Of a stretch of DNA of 64,000 nt, positions 27,056-36,007 are shown in pieces; the first letter of the stretch is position 1, and each line of letters starts with the position of its first letter. The DNA comes from Sphingobacterium populi. GTDB taxonomy: Bacteria > Bacteroidota > Bacteroidia > Sphingobacteriales > Sphingobacteriaceae. The notes under the pieces were generated by a model. That model saw only the letters and a program-made list of their open reading frames with translations. It was not told where the DNA came from and made no database searches. The stretch is taken from contig NZ_LQXS01000007.1 of NCBI RefSeq assembly GCF_001586775.1, positions 62,001 through 126,000 on the forward strand, read 5' to 3'. Made by a program: the position numbers and the translations under genes.

Positions 27056-28327
27056 CTAATCTATATAATCAAAGCCAACATAAGGTCTTAAAACTTCAGG
27101 AATCTTAATACCCTGCGGCGTCTGGTTATTTTCTAACAAGGTTGCTACAATACGAGGCAGCGCTAAAGCAGATCCGTTTAAGGTATGTGCCAATATCATC
27201 TTACCGTCGGAATTACGATAGCGTACTTTCAGTCGGTTCGACTGAAATGTTTCAAAATTGGATACTGAAGACACTTCTAACCAACGCTCTTGCGCAGCAC
27301 TATATGTTTCCATATCGTACGTCAGCGCTGAGCCAAAACTCATATCGCCACCACAAAGCCGTAAAACGCGATACGGGAGCTCCAGTTTCTGTAGTAGTGA
27401 CTGCACATAGCTGCTCATCGCTTCCAAGGCTTCGTATGATTTCTCAGGTTGTACGATCTGCACTGTTTCTACTTTATCAAACTGATGCAACCGATTCAAT
27501 CCACGCACATGTGCACCGTAAGAACCTGCTTCGCGACGAAAGCATGGTGTATATGCGCAATGCATAATGGGAAACTGTTCTTCCTTTACAATCTCATCAC
27601 GATAAAGATTTGTTAATGGCACCTCTGCTGTAGGTATCAAATACAAATCATCTTCTGTAACATGGTACATTTGACCTTCTTTATCAGGCAATTGACCAGT
27701 CGCGTAAGCCGAAGATTCATTTACCGCATGGGGCACCTGCGTCTCTGAATAACCCATCTTGACCGCTTCATCCAAAAAGAAGTTAATCAATCCTCGTTGT
27801 AACCGCGCTCCCTTACCAGTGTATACTGGAAAGCCCGCTCCAGCGATCTTAGTTCCCAACTCAAAATCAATCAATTTATATTTTGCGGCTAACTCCCAGT
27901 GTGGCAGTGCGTCCGTATCTAAGTTAGGAATTGCACCGTGCTCTAAAACAACTTCATTATCATCTGCTGACACGCCCGCGGGTACCGAATAATGAGGTAG
28001 GTTTGGCAATTGAACAAGTTTATTATGAAAATCCGTATCGGTCTGCACCAATGCGTCATTCAATTCTTTCAACTTTGCTTTATGACCAGAGGTCGCAATT
28101 TTGATCGCTTCAGCTTCTTCTTTTTTTCCTTGTCGCATTAGCTCTCCGATCTGCTTAGCACTGGAGTTAGCTTCGGCAGCAATAGACTCCGAATTACTTT
28201 GTAGGGAGCGGCGCGATTCGTCTAATGCGATTACCTCATCTACTAAATGTAACTCTTTAAAGTTCTTTTTCTGCAATCCCGCGACTACCTCGTCTCGATT
28301 TTCACGGATATAACTAATCTGCAACAT
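27056..28327 (-). CDS. serS: Seryl-tRNA synthetase
   Basis: The 423-residue class II synthetase has an N-terminal coiled-coil arm (about 30-100) that grips the long variable arm of tRNA-Ser. In the catalytic core, motif 2 is around CFRREAGSYGAHVRGLNRLHQF (only part shown: FRREAGSYG, about 263-271), and motif 3 is NGSALALPRIVATLLEN (about 386-402). It charges tRNA-Ser, and tRNA-Sec where present, with serine. It stands alone on the minus strand. Confidence 0.96.
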   Translation of the reverse strand: MLQISYIRENRDEVVAGLQKKNFKELHLVDEVIALDESRRSLQSNSESIAAEANSSAKQIGELMRQGKKEEAEAIKIATSGHKAKLKELNDALVQTDTDFHNKLVQLPNLPHYSVPAGVSADDNEVVLEHGAIPNLDTDALPHWELAAKYKLIDFELGTKIAGAGFPVYTGKGARLQRGLINFFLDEAVKMGYSETQVPHAVNESSAYATGQLPDKEGQMYHVTEDDLYLIPTAEVPLTNLYRDEIVKEEQFPIMHCAYTPCFRREAGSYGAHVRGLNRLHQFDKVETVQIVQPEKSYEALEAMSSYVQSLLQKLELPYRVLRLCGGDMSFGSALTYDMETYSAAQERWLEVSSVSNFETFQSNRLKVRYRNSDGKMILAHTLNGSALALPRIVATLLENNQTPQGIKIPEVLRPYVGFDYID

Positions 28328-28582
28328 AAATATGTATATAATAATTTTTTACTAAAAAAATCGGTGTTCCCTCAATCGTGTACATAGTGCCAACTACGAC
28401 CTTCTTAAGACGCATAGCCAGTACACTCATCAAACAGAGTGTAAGCCACAGTACAAATGTCTAAAAATAAACTGTGATCTTCTAACGATATATCAAGTTA
28501 TCACTCACAATTTTTGAAATCAGATTTCCTACCTTTAGTCAGCTGCATTTTGCGTATACTTGCAGGCACAAGCAGTATCAAC

Positions 28583-29113
28583 ATGATTCGTTTCTTCATT
28601 CTCATATTGTTTCTATTATCGTGTGGTCACCTTTTTGCGCAGCCACAGGTAATAGCAGATTTTCTAGTTAAAGAAAACCTATCGCAAAATGGCAAGCTCG
28701 CTATTATTGCGGTCGATACTACCGAAAGAGCGGACGATAAAATACGCGGAAACTTTCTTTTTAGTGTTAATGGCTTTCAGCAGAATCTACGTTTTACGGA
28801 TGGCGTGGCAGTAGTAGCAGACCCAATAGAATCCTCCACGTTTGTATTCTTCAAGCACAAAAATCGTGAGACGGAAATCGGAAAATTTTACTTTATCCGC
28901 AAAACAGAAAAAGGCCTAAGTCCTTATAAAGTGAATGCGCTTACGCTGGTATTGTTACCATTAATTATACTGTTGATTGCCTATGCATTTAAGCGCCTGC
29001 TGGTCGTTTTCGTAGCGATTGCGGTGATATATGTCTACCTTCATTTCTCCAAAGGGTTGGATGTTTCACAATTGATTGATAGTTTTTTCTTTGGCCTGCG
29101 TGGTTTGCTCTAG
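28583..29113 (+). CDS. Secreted or membrane protein of unknown function
   Basis: I start at ATG 28583 (176 residues), where a signal peptide begins (MIRFFILILFLLSCGHLFAQ); an upstream in-frame ATG at 28514 would bury the signal. A short beta-rich periplasmic part (about 22-112) is followed by two closely spaced membrane helices (about 117-155) and an amphipathic end. No family is recognised. Its stop codon TAG overlaps the tamL stop on the other strand within the palindrome CTAG (29110-29113). Confidence 0.6.
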   Translation: MIRFFILILFLLSCGHLFAQPQVIADFLVKENLSQNGKLAIIAVDTTERADDKIRGNFLFSVNGFQQNLRFTDGVAVVADPIESSTFVFFKHKNRETEIGKFYFIRKTEKGLSPYKVNALTLVLLPLIILLIAYAFKRLLVVFVAIAVIYVYLHFSKGLDVSQLIDSFFFGLRGLL

Positions 29114-31461
29114 AATGGCATACCTACTCCAAAGTTGTACTGGATAAAACTATAACGATCTGGCCTAAAACGTGCATTATATGCATCTTTGAAAGCTCGT
29201 GAATTGAAAAAATGTTGAATAACCCATTGTTCAGAACCGCTAAACTGCGGATCCTTGACCTTCAGCCCCGCATCTAGACGAATGGTAAAATAATTCATAT
29301 CGAAGCGAAGTCCAAAACCCGTTCCGATCGCAATCTGCTGAAAGAATTTATCTGCTCGGATTTCCCCTCCCGGATTGAGGTTGGGCGTTAGTTCGCGCAA
29401 GCGCCAGATATTACCTGCATCGATGAAAGTAGCGCCGTTCAGCCTTGCACCTAAAAACTTGTTCAAAATCCGAAAACGAAATTCGGCATTCGTCTCCAAC
29501 TTCACCTCTCCCAACTGATCTAAGTTTCGAAGATTAACGCGTAAATCTTCCGTTAGATCTGCCCGGCTATAATTCCCCGGACCCAATGTTCGTGCTTGCC
29601 AAGCACGAATACCATTCATACCGCCCGCAAAAAAGCTCTTTTCGAAGATCAACAAAGTGGAATTGTTACCATAGGGCACCGCCAAGCCTGCATTCAGGCG
29701 GAATACAAATTGTCGATTTCCTCCCAAATGTCTATATAAGCGATAATCCGCCTCTCCCTTTATATATTGCAAGTATGGCACTCCAAACAATAAGCGCTGA
29801 CCTTGATCATCGGTATTAAAATTGAATAAATTACTGAGCAAGCCCAAGGTATTGCCACTCACATCCACCATACCACGGATAAACGAAAAATTTTCGAGTC
29901 GATTCAGCTTATTACCGTTGTACGTAATCGCGTATTGTGACCCCAGACCAAAATATTGCCGATCATTGGTCTCTACGTACAATTGAAAACCCTGGTCTCG
30001 CAGGCGCTGACTAAATGCTTCATTCAAGCGACCGACGCGATATTCCAGTACAATAGGCGTATAGCTGTGTAGGATATTTTCTGCCTGATGCCACGAATAA
30101 TTGAGCGTATTGATAAAGTAACGATTCGAATACGTATTGTCTTGAAAAAACAATTGTAAGCTAGAAGATATGGTCGTTCGTGGCAGACCATACCAACCAA
30201 CACTACGTACCCGAAAGGGAGTTAGAATACGCGGAAAAACAATACTAGCACCGATTTGAAAATCATTATTAAAAATTTTGCTCGTAATGCTGCCTGGCAA
30301 GCGTGGATCGAAGAGCACACCATATCGCGCACGAATTTCCAACAGCTCCGCGCCACCGAATATATTACGATGCGAGTAGGTATTAGCCACATTAAAACCA
30401 CTCATACCAGAACTGAATACAAACTCGCCTTCAATCTGATTACTCATGGTAGCTCGAGGAGTAAGCTCATAGTGTATATCGAGCTTAGTCGAATCAACCT
30501 TTTCATAATTGATCTTGACAGATCGAAAACCATTGGTTTCGAACAAGCGATTGTACGACAACTCCTCGCGATGCAAACTATACGGCATTCCTTCTCGCAA
30601 AAAGAGATAGCGCGCTAAAGGTCTTAATCGGAATTTGCCAGTCTGATCTTCAAATCGAATACGCCGAGCAGTATCCACCCTACTCTCGTTGCGTATTGCT
30701 GATAGATCATCTTGCTGCTTGATCCTTACATGTACCTTATTGATATGAAACACTTGATGTCGCGCAGAGTCAGGGTTAGTAAAATTGATAAATAGTTTAG
30801 TCTGATTTTGCCGACCAATCGTATCCACTCCCACGCGCATGTATTGCCGCAAGTACTCATAGTAGCCTTTGTTTTTCATCGCCACATACATGCGCTCTCG
30901 CTCATCAAAAAGATGACGTTCCATATATGGGCCTCCGATCCGCACCTGAGTAGCAGGCATCACATCTGCTCGAAAAATGGTCTCTACATTTGCATCCGCA
31001 AAACTGCGATCAATATCCGATATATGATATCTCGTACCCATATCTGCACGAAAATCGATCGCTGCTTTTTTCTTATTAATTTCAATCTCGGGCGTTATTT
31101 TTGCATCAAAGTAGCCATTGGTTTGTAAGAATCGCTGTATCTGGTTGGCCGACAGATCCACCATCGCCGAATCGAGGATCCGTGGCGGTTCACCTACGTT
31201 TTTGATACCTTCTGTTTTGTATCGTCCGTTTTTGGTATTGAATAGATTATAAATCTGCAAGTACAAACGCGAATTTGGTCGAATATCATTGGCGATGTAA
31301 AGGGAAGCAGATTCGCGCAAACCAGCAGGTACACCCACGATATCTATATCTTTGACCAATGCTTGGTCATCCTCCAAGTATTTTGCAGATCGGCATGATG
31401 TGGATATTAGGGCGAAAAGCATTATAATTGCACCTAGAATATACGTCTGATATCTTATCAT
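29110..31461 (-). CDS. tamL: TamL-like outer membrane lipoprotein of the Omp85 superfamily
   Basis: The 783 residues begin with a lipoprotein signal (ending LISTSC, Cys23), an unusual feature for an Omp85 protein but the mark of Bacteroidota TamL. POTRA-like repeats fill about 25-370. A 16-strand-type barrel occupies the rest, with the conserved loop segment FFAGGMNGIRAWQ (about 625-637; the RGF-type motif reads RAW) and an aromatic C-terminal strand ending FGVGMPF. TamL is thought to help build or supply the outer membrane together with TamB; no tamB is nearby. Its start is only 6 bases from the divergent trmH-like start. Confidence 0.85.
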   Translation of the reverse strand: MIRYQTYILGAIIMLFALISTSCRSAKYLEDDQALVKDIDIVGVPAGLRESASLYIANDIRPNSRLYLQIYNLFNTKNGRYKTEGIKNVGEPPRILDSAMVDLSANQIQRFLQTNGYFDAKITPEIEINKKKAAIDFRADMGTRYHISDIDRSFADANVETIFRADVMPATQVRIGGPYMERHLFDERERMYVAMKNKGYYEYLRQYMRVGVDTIGRQNQTKLFINFTNPDSARHQVFHINKVHVRIKQQDDLSAIRNESRVDTARRIRFEDQTGKFRLRPLARYLFLREGMPYSLHREELSYNRLFETNGFRSVKINYEKVDSTKLDIHYELTPRATMSNQIEGEFVFSSGMSGFNVANTYSHRNIFGGAELLEIRARYGVLFDPRLPGSITSKIFNNDFQIGASIVFPRILTPFRVRSVGWYGLPRTTISSSLQLFFQDNTYSNRYFINTLNYSWHQAENILHSYTPIVLEYRVGRLNEAFSQRLRDQGFQLYVETNDRQYFGLGSQYAITYNGNKLNRLENFSFIRGMVDVSGNTLGLLSNLFNFNTDDQGQRLLFGVPYLQYIKGEADYRLYRHLGGNRQFVFRLNAGLAVPYGNNSTLLIFEKSFFAGGMNGIRAWQARTLGPGNYSRADLTEDLRVNLRNLDQLGEVKLETNAEFRFRILNKFLGARLNGATFIDAGNIWRLRELTPNLNPGGEIRADKFFQQIAIGTGFGLRFDMNYFTIRLDAGLKVKDPQFSGSEQWVIQHFFNSRAFKDAYNARFRPDRYSFIQYNFGVGMPF

Positions 31462-31467
31462 CCTGCC

Positions 31468-32220
31468 ATGTTATCAAAATCGCTCATTCGTTTAATTACT
31501 TCGCTGCAACATAAAAAGTTTCGTAGACAGCATGGTCTCTTTTGTGTGGAAGGCCTTAAGTCGATTTTAGAATTTGCCGACTCAGCCTATCAGGTAGAAA
31601 CGATATTTGCCACGCCATCTGCCGTTGCAAAATTGAGCAAAATACCTCAAAATATAAAGCTTGTACCTGTAAATGAAGACGAATTAAAAAAAATAAGCTT
31701 TTTGACGAATCCTCAGGGTGCAGTGGCATTGGTGAAAATTCCAATCACCGACAACCTCACGCGTGAACAATTGAAGGGTCATCACAACTTGGTACTGGAC
31801 GATGTACAAGATCCAGGGAATATGGGTACCATCTTACGGACGGCCGAATGGTTTGGTTTCCGCCAGATCATCGCTTCACTAGATACGGTCGATGTATACA
31901 ATCCCAAAGTGGTACAAGCTACTATGGGATCTCTTGCTCGTATGCGAGTAGTTTATACCGATATTGAAATATTGATTAAGGAAAACGCTGTACCATCATA
32001 CGGTGCACTTTTGGATGGCGACTCCATTTACCAAACCGATTTTAAGCATGAAGGCCTGATTATTCTGGGCAATGAAGGTAATGGCATTCGGCCTACTCTT
32101 TTGAATCAGATTAATCACGCTGTCACCATTCCAGCGTTCGGGAAGGCAGAATCACTTAATGTAGCTGTAGCAGCAACTGTTTTTTGTTCCGAAATAGCGC
32201 GCAGAAAACAAACAATTTAG
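31468..32220 (+). CDS. TrmH/SpoU-family RNA 2'-O-methyltransferase
   Basis: The 250-residue protein has a substrate-binding N-terminal part (about 1-90, HGLFCVEGLKSI) and a SPOUT domain with the three family motifs: LDDVQDPGNMGTILRTAEW (about 105-123), LGNEGNGI (about 197-204) and AESLNVAVAATVF (about 223-235). It methylates a ribose in rRNA or tRNA; the exact nucleotide cannot be read. It starts 6 bases from the divergent tamL start, so each promoter or leader must lie inside the other gene. Confidence 0.88.
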   Translation: MLSKSLIRLITSLQHKKFRRQHGLFCVEGLKSILEFADSAYQVETIFATPSAVAKLSKIPQNIKLVPVNEDELKKISFLTNPQGAVALVKIPITDNLTREQLKGHHNLVLDDVQDPGNMGTILRTAEWFGFRQIIASLDTVDVYNPKVVQATMGSLARMRVVYTDIEILIKENAVPSYGALLDGDSIYQTDFKHEGLIILGNEGNGIRPTLLNQINHAVTIPAFGKAESLNVAVAATVFCSEIARRKQTI

Positions 32221-32294
32221 TTGATATTGAGTTTTAATAAGGGTATTTCGTAATAATATACGGGATCTACGCAAACATTGACCTATTTTAAAAC

Positions 32295-33599
32295 ATGAAC
32301 AACCAAAATAAATCAACCAACTATTCGATGGGTCTTGCCAGTAGCTTGCTAGCTATGATCCTCATTATCTTCATTCTCTACTACACAAGTAGCGTTGTGC
32401 TACCCTTGTTGTTTTCGATATTAATATCCATCATGCTCTATCCGCTAGCGCGATTATTTGAGCGATTGCATCTTGGAAAAGCATTTTCTGCCATACTTGC
32501 CGTCATAGTAGCGATCATCGTAATCTCCGGATTAGGATGGTTTATCGTGTACGAAAGTATTGTGATCGGTAGAGACGCGTCGGCGATCACAGACAAAATG
32601 ATGTCAGTATTGGAAAGCTGCGAAGCGTGGTTGCAAAATACGTTTGGCATAGAACGCAACCAAGTGCTAGCGCAGTTACGCGAGCAGGGCGACAAAGCGA
32701 TGGACAATGTGGGTGGTATGCTTTCGTCGACTTTTGGTTCGATAGGAAGTATGTTGGCGGCTACCGTTTTGGTTCCTTTATTTACCTTTTTCCTGTTGTA
32801 TTATCGGGTATTTTTCCGTGAATTTTTCTTCAAAGCTTTTCATTCTGTCCCTAAACAAAAGGTGCACGATACGCTCGATCGTATATACGATGTAGTACAA
32901 AGCTATCTGTTAGGATTGATCACTGTGATGGGAATCGTGGCTATATTAAACACCATTGGCCTCTTGATCTTGGGCATTGATTATGCTTGGTTCTTCGGCA
33001 CCTTGGCTTCTTTATTGATGCTGCTACCATATATTGGCATTGCGATTGGATCCATTCTTCCTGCACTATTTGCATTGGCTGTCAAAGATAGCGCGTGGTA
33101 CGCAGTGGGGGTTATCGCTTGGTTTCAAGTCGTACAATTTCTGGAAGGAAATATCATTACACCAAATATTGTGGGTAGCAAAGTGAGTATCAATCCACTA
33201 ATGGCTATTATAGCGATCCTATTAGGCGGAATGATTTTCGGTTTTGCTGGTCTGATTTTGGCACTGCCGATGGTGGCAACGATAAAAGTAATTTTCGACG
33301 CTATCCCGTCGATGGAAGCGTACGGATTTTTGATCGGAGAGCCAGATCGCATGCATTTGCAGCGCAATTCCACGCAGCAGTTATTAATGAAATGGGGTAT
33401 AGTAAGACGGCCGACAGTAAAGAAAAATAAGGTCGTCATTAAGACGGAAGTTGCCGAGGTCGAGATCGATGAACGTAAAGAAATCACAGAACAATCTCGG
33501 GTGAATACCACTGAAGTTGATCGCAAAGTAGTGAACCCGAAGCAAGAATCACCGAAAGATGATGATCTCGAAACAGATTCTGATGCGAGCAAGCACTAA
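32295..33599 (+). CDS. AI-2E family transporter-like permease
   Basis: The 434-residue membrane protein has the family layout: two to three N-terminal helices (about 15-95), an amphipathic region, and a C-terminal bundle of helices (about 155-350) with a conserved PxxxGxxIGxxxP region (LPYIGIAIGSILPALFA, about 250-266) and NIITPNIVGSKVSINPL. Members move small molecules or ions, and some exchange Na+/H+; autoinducer-2 export is only one reported role. The last 80 residues are charged and low complexity. It follows the trmH-like gene by 74 bases. Confidence 0.85.
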   Translation: MNNQNKSTNYSMGLASSLLAMILIIFILYYTSSVVLPLLFSILISIMLYPLARLFERLHLGKAFSAILAVIVAIIVISGLGWFIVYESIVIGRDASAITDKMMSVLESCEAWLQNTFGIERNQVLAQLREQGDKAMDNVGGMLSSTFGSIGSMLAATVLVPLFTFFLLYYRVFFREFFFKAFHSVPKQKVHDTLDRIYDVVQSYLLGLITVMGIVAILNTIGLLILGIDYAWFFGTLASLLMLLPYIGIAIGSILPALFALAVKDSAWYAVGVIAWFQVVQFLEGNIITPNIVGSKVSINPLMAIIAILLGGMIFGFAGLILALPMVATIKVIFDAIPSMEAYGFLIGEPDRMHLQRNSTQQLLMKWGIVRRPTVKKNKVVIKTEVAEVEIDERKEITEQSRVNTTEVDRKVVNPKQESPKDDDLETDSDASKH

Positions 33600-33632
33600 A
33601 AAAGTTAGGATGGTCTTTTAGACCACCCTAAC
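33600..33632. terminator. Terminator shared by convergent genes and overlapping the rlmI stop
   Basis: GTTAGGATGGTCT (33604-33616) pairs, with one G-T wobble, with AGACCACCCTAAC (33620-33632) around a TTT loop. The rlmI stop codon (33618-33620) lies in the loop, so one arm is coding sequence. Confidence 0.75.
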
Positions 33633-34802
33633 TAATAAGCCTTTAAGATATTCTCCTTCGGAGAATGATGCCCGAACGGGATGATCTTCAGGTTGGTGAA
33701 ATTGATGGATAAACTGGATCTCCTTACCGGCATCTAACGCCGCCCAAGCAATAACTTGCTTAAAAGTTTCGATATCCATCGCACCTGAACACGAATATGT
33801 GGCCAACAGACCTCCACTTTCTAACAGCATTAGCCCTCTCCTATTAAGATCTTTATAAGCTCGTGATGCTTTTTCCAAAGTGGATCTAGATGGTGCGTAT
33901 TTGGGAGGATCGAGTACAATCACATCAAATTTCTGGCCTTCTTCGCCCAATTGGCGCAGGTATTTATTTACATCGGATTGTACGGGCGTACTTCGTGATG
34001 TATCGAAACCGTTCAGTTGCACATTATCTTTTAAGGTAGAGATGGCCAATGCCGAACTATCGACCGAGGTCACGTGGGCAGCACCGGCCTGTAGTGCATT
34101 TAAAGTAAATCCACCAGAATACGAGAAACAATCTAATACAGATTTGTTGGCCGCAAATTGAGCAACTAATCGCCTATTCTCACGCTGATCGCAATAAAAA
34201 CCAGATTTTTGTCCTTCTACGATGTTGATATGATAACGAATGCCATTCTCTACAACTTCTACGTATTCGGGTGGTGTATCGCCGTAGCGTACACCATTGT
34301 CATCGGCAAGTTGTTCGTATTCTCTTGATTTGATATCGCTACGTTCGTAGATGCCCTTTGGCGCTAGCAATTGCACCAATTCGTCTACAATCAGATGTTT
34401 AATTTGATCCACACCAGCGGCATGCACTTGAATAGAGATAAAATCACCATACAAATCGGCGATCAATCCTGGGACGAAGTCAGCTTCGGCAAATATCAGT
34501 CGGCAGGTATTATTTTGATCGTTCAATAAATGGCGACGCGCCTCTACGGCTTTCTTAACACGAGTACGCCACCAGTCGGCATCAGGCACGCGCTCGGGAT
34601 GCCATTCTAACAAGCGTATTGCAACGCGAGAAACCGAATTGAATATGCCGTAAGCAATAAACTCACGATCCGCATTGAACACAGAAACTAGATCTCCGGA
34701 CTGCAAGTCACGATCTTTTTGCGAAATTGCACCCGAGAAAATCCATGGATGTAGCTGCCATGCAGCCTTATCTTTTGTCTTGTGAAGAATAATTTTTTTC
34801 AT
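33618..34802 (-). CDS. rlmI: 23S rRNA (cytosine1962-C5)-methyltransferase-like protein
   Basis: The 394-residue protein has an N-terminal PUA RNA-binding domain (about 1-75), a connecting domain, and a Rossmann methyltransferase with motif I VLDCFSYSGGFTLNALQAG (about 220-238), motif IV VLDPPKYA (about 294-301) and a following motif with Cys (ATYSCSGAM, about 332-340). This is the RlmI/COG1092 pattern, which makes m5C1962 in 23S rRNA. It has its own TAnnTTTG box. Confidence 0.88.
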   Translation of the reverse strand: MKKIILHKTKDKAAWQLHPWIFSGAISQKDRDLQSGDLVSVFNADREFIAYGIFNSVSRVAIRLLEWHPERVPDADWWRTRVKKAVEARRHLLNDQNNTCRLIFAEADFVPGLIADLYGDFISIQVHAAGVDQIKHLIVDELVQLLAPKGIYERSDIKSREYEQLADDNGVRYGDTPPEYVEVVENGIRYHINIVEGQKSGFYCDQRENRRLVAQFAANKSVLDCFSYSGGFTLNALQAGAAHVTSVDSSALAISTLKDNVQLNGFDTSRSTPVQSDVNKYLRQLGEEGQKFDVIVLDPPKYAPSRSTLEKASRAYKDLNRRGLMLLESGGLLATYSCSGAMDIETFKQVIAWAALDAGKEIQFIHQFHQPEDHPVRASFSEGEYLKGLLVRVV

Positions 34803-34849
34803 ACCTACCGCTGCCTGCTTTGCTTAGTGCAAAGCCGTTATTAAGTCGG

Positions 34850-34857
34850 CAAAGGTA
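34850..34857 (-). promoter_or_regulatory. -7 box of the rlmI promoter
   Basis: On the minus strand it reads TACCTTTG, a match to TAnnTTTG, 48 bases upstream of the rlmI start. Confidence 0.5.
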
Positions 34858-34868
34858 GGATATCTTTT

Positions 34869-35570
34869 TTAAACCTCATCGCAATCTACCGTAACTACTC
34901 GTACAAATAACTCGTGAAATTTTTCGGTTAGGCTACCATCGTTATCATAGTGATAGATCAGGTCATTCACCTGATTCCACCAACCATAGGTAAGCACATA
35001 GTCAAAAGCGATTTCGTATCGTTGGTCGAGCTTGATGTTTGCCTCGTATTTATTCCACAATGCGTCTGGATACGCATTGCGTTTCATCTGTTCTTTCACT
35101 AGCAAGCCGTATTCTTCCAATAGCTCGTCTCCACCCGCTACTAATGCGTTTACGTATTGTTTAACTTGCTCATTTTCCTCAAATGTACCTTTGAGTACTT
35201 CAGGATCATCTATTGCTTGCACACGTACTTTTTGAATAGCATAAGATTCTTCGATATAACGCAGCATCGAATCTCGAGCCAAAATAAATTCGGGCGTTTG
35301 CACGATTTTCAGGCTTGAAAATTGATTTTTAATTGCCGTATAGCTGTTTTCTAGCTCCGTCAAATCATCACCATCAAAATACAATGTAGCTCGCGTCAGG
35401 AAATAGGTATCATTTAGCACCGTATCATTATACCGATTGGCATCATAATATCCTTTGTACGTACACAAATCATCACTAAAATCGAGCACCGCCAGCTTTT
35501 TCTGCGCCCAAACCGGTGTACTATATAATGCTGCGAACAACAGGATTACACTAAACCATACATTTTTCAT
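34869..35570 (-). CDS. Secreted protein of unknown function
   Basis: The 233-residue protein has a signal peptide (1-22, ending VWAQ). The mature part is acidic and predicted mostly helical, rich in Tyr and Asp (for example LDFSDDLCTYKGYYDANRY near its N-terminus), with Cys37 and Cys230 as the only cysteines I see, which might form a disulfide. No family is recognised. It has a good -7 box 20 bases upstream and is monocistronic. Confidence 0.6.
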   Translation of the reverse strand: MKNVWFSVILLFAALYSTPVWAQKKLAVLDFSDDLCTYKGYYDANRYNDTVLNDTYFLTRATLYFDGDDLTELENSYTAIKNQFSSLKIVQTPEFILARDSMLRYIEESYAIQKVRVQAIDDPEVLKGTFEENEQVKQYVNALVAGGDELLEEYGLLVKEQMKRNAYPDALWNKYEANIKLDQRYEIAFDYVLTYGWWNQVNDLIYHYDNDGSLTEKFHELFVRVVTVDCDEV

Positions 35571-35589
35571 CGCCCATCCATATTTACTT

Positions 35590-35597
35590 CAAAAATA
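35590..35597 (-). promoter_or_regulatory. -7 box of the unknown secreted protein gene
   Basis: On the minus strand it reads TATTTTTG, a match to TAnnTTTG, 20 bases upstream of the start at 35570. Confidence 0.5.
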
Positions 35598-35949
35598 CAT
35601 CTTTTCCAACACAATGTTACAGCCATTTGGCCATCTAGCAATCTTAATCCAAAAATAAAAAACAATCACTCCTCCTCACATTCGATCAAATACTATTAGT
35701 ACACAACATCATCTTAAGATAAAATAAATATCGCATACATGTGTTTAATTTACCCAAAATGCAGTATTTACACTTTCCAGACTGTTTATCAAGACGGTAT
35801 ACAAGTATACCGCATCAACTCGCTGGAGAACGATAGTATCACTGGAGTACGATTATTTCAGGAAAACAGTATTTGTAGGCGCTTGAATAAGGTACTATCG
35901 ACAAAAATGAACCTGACGATACGCGTACTCTGAAAACAGGTTTATAAGG

Positions 35950-35985
35950 AAAAAAAAAGGCTTCATCATATCTGATGAAGCCTTT
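35950..35985 (-). terminator. Terminator of the susC-susD unit
   Basis: A perfect 14-bp stem (AAAAGGCTTCATCA, 35954-35967; complement 35972-35985) with loop TATC. On the minus strand a T-run follows directly. Confidence 0.9.
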
Positions 35986-36007
35986 TGATAAATACCACGA
36001 TCTATGA

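Larger units (their letters stand above)
35571..36007. other. 437-base intergenic region with a possible gene remnant
   Basis: The right end holds the terminator of the susC/susD operon. Between 35739 and 35933 a plus-strand frame of 64 codons (with YQDGIQVYRINSLENDSITG) looks more protein-like than chance but has no recognisable family and no good start context; it could be a remnant. A TATTTTTG box for the upstream minus gene is at 35590-35597. Confidence 0.4.
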
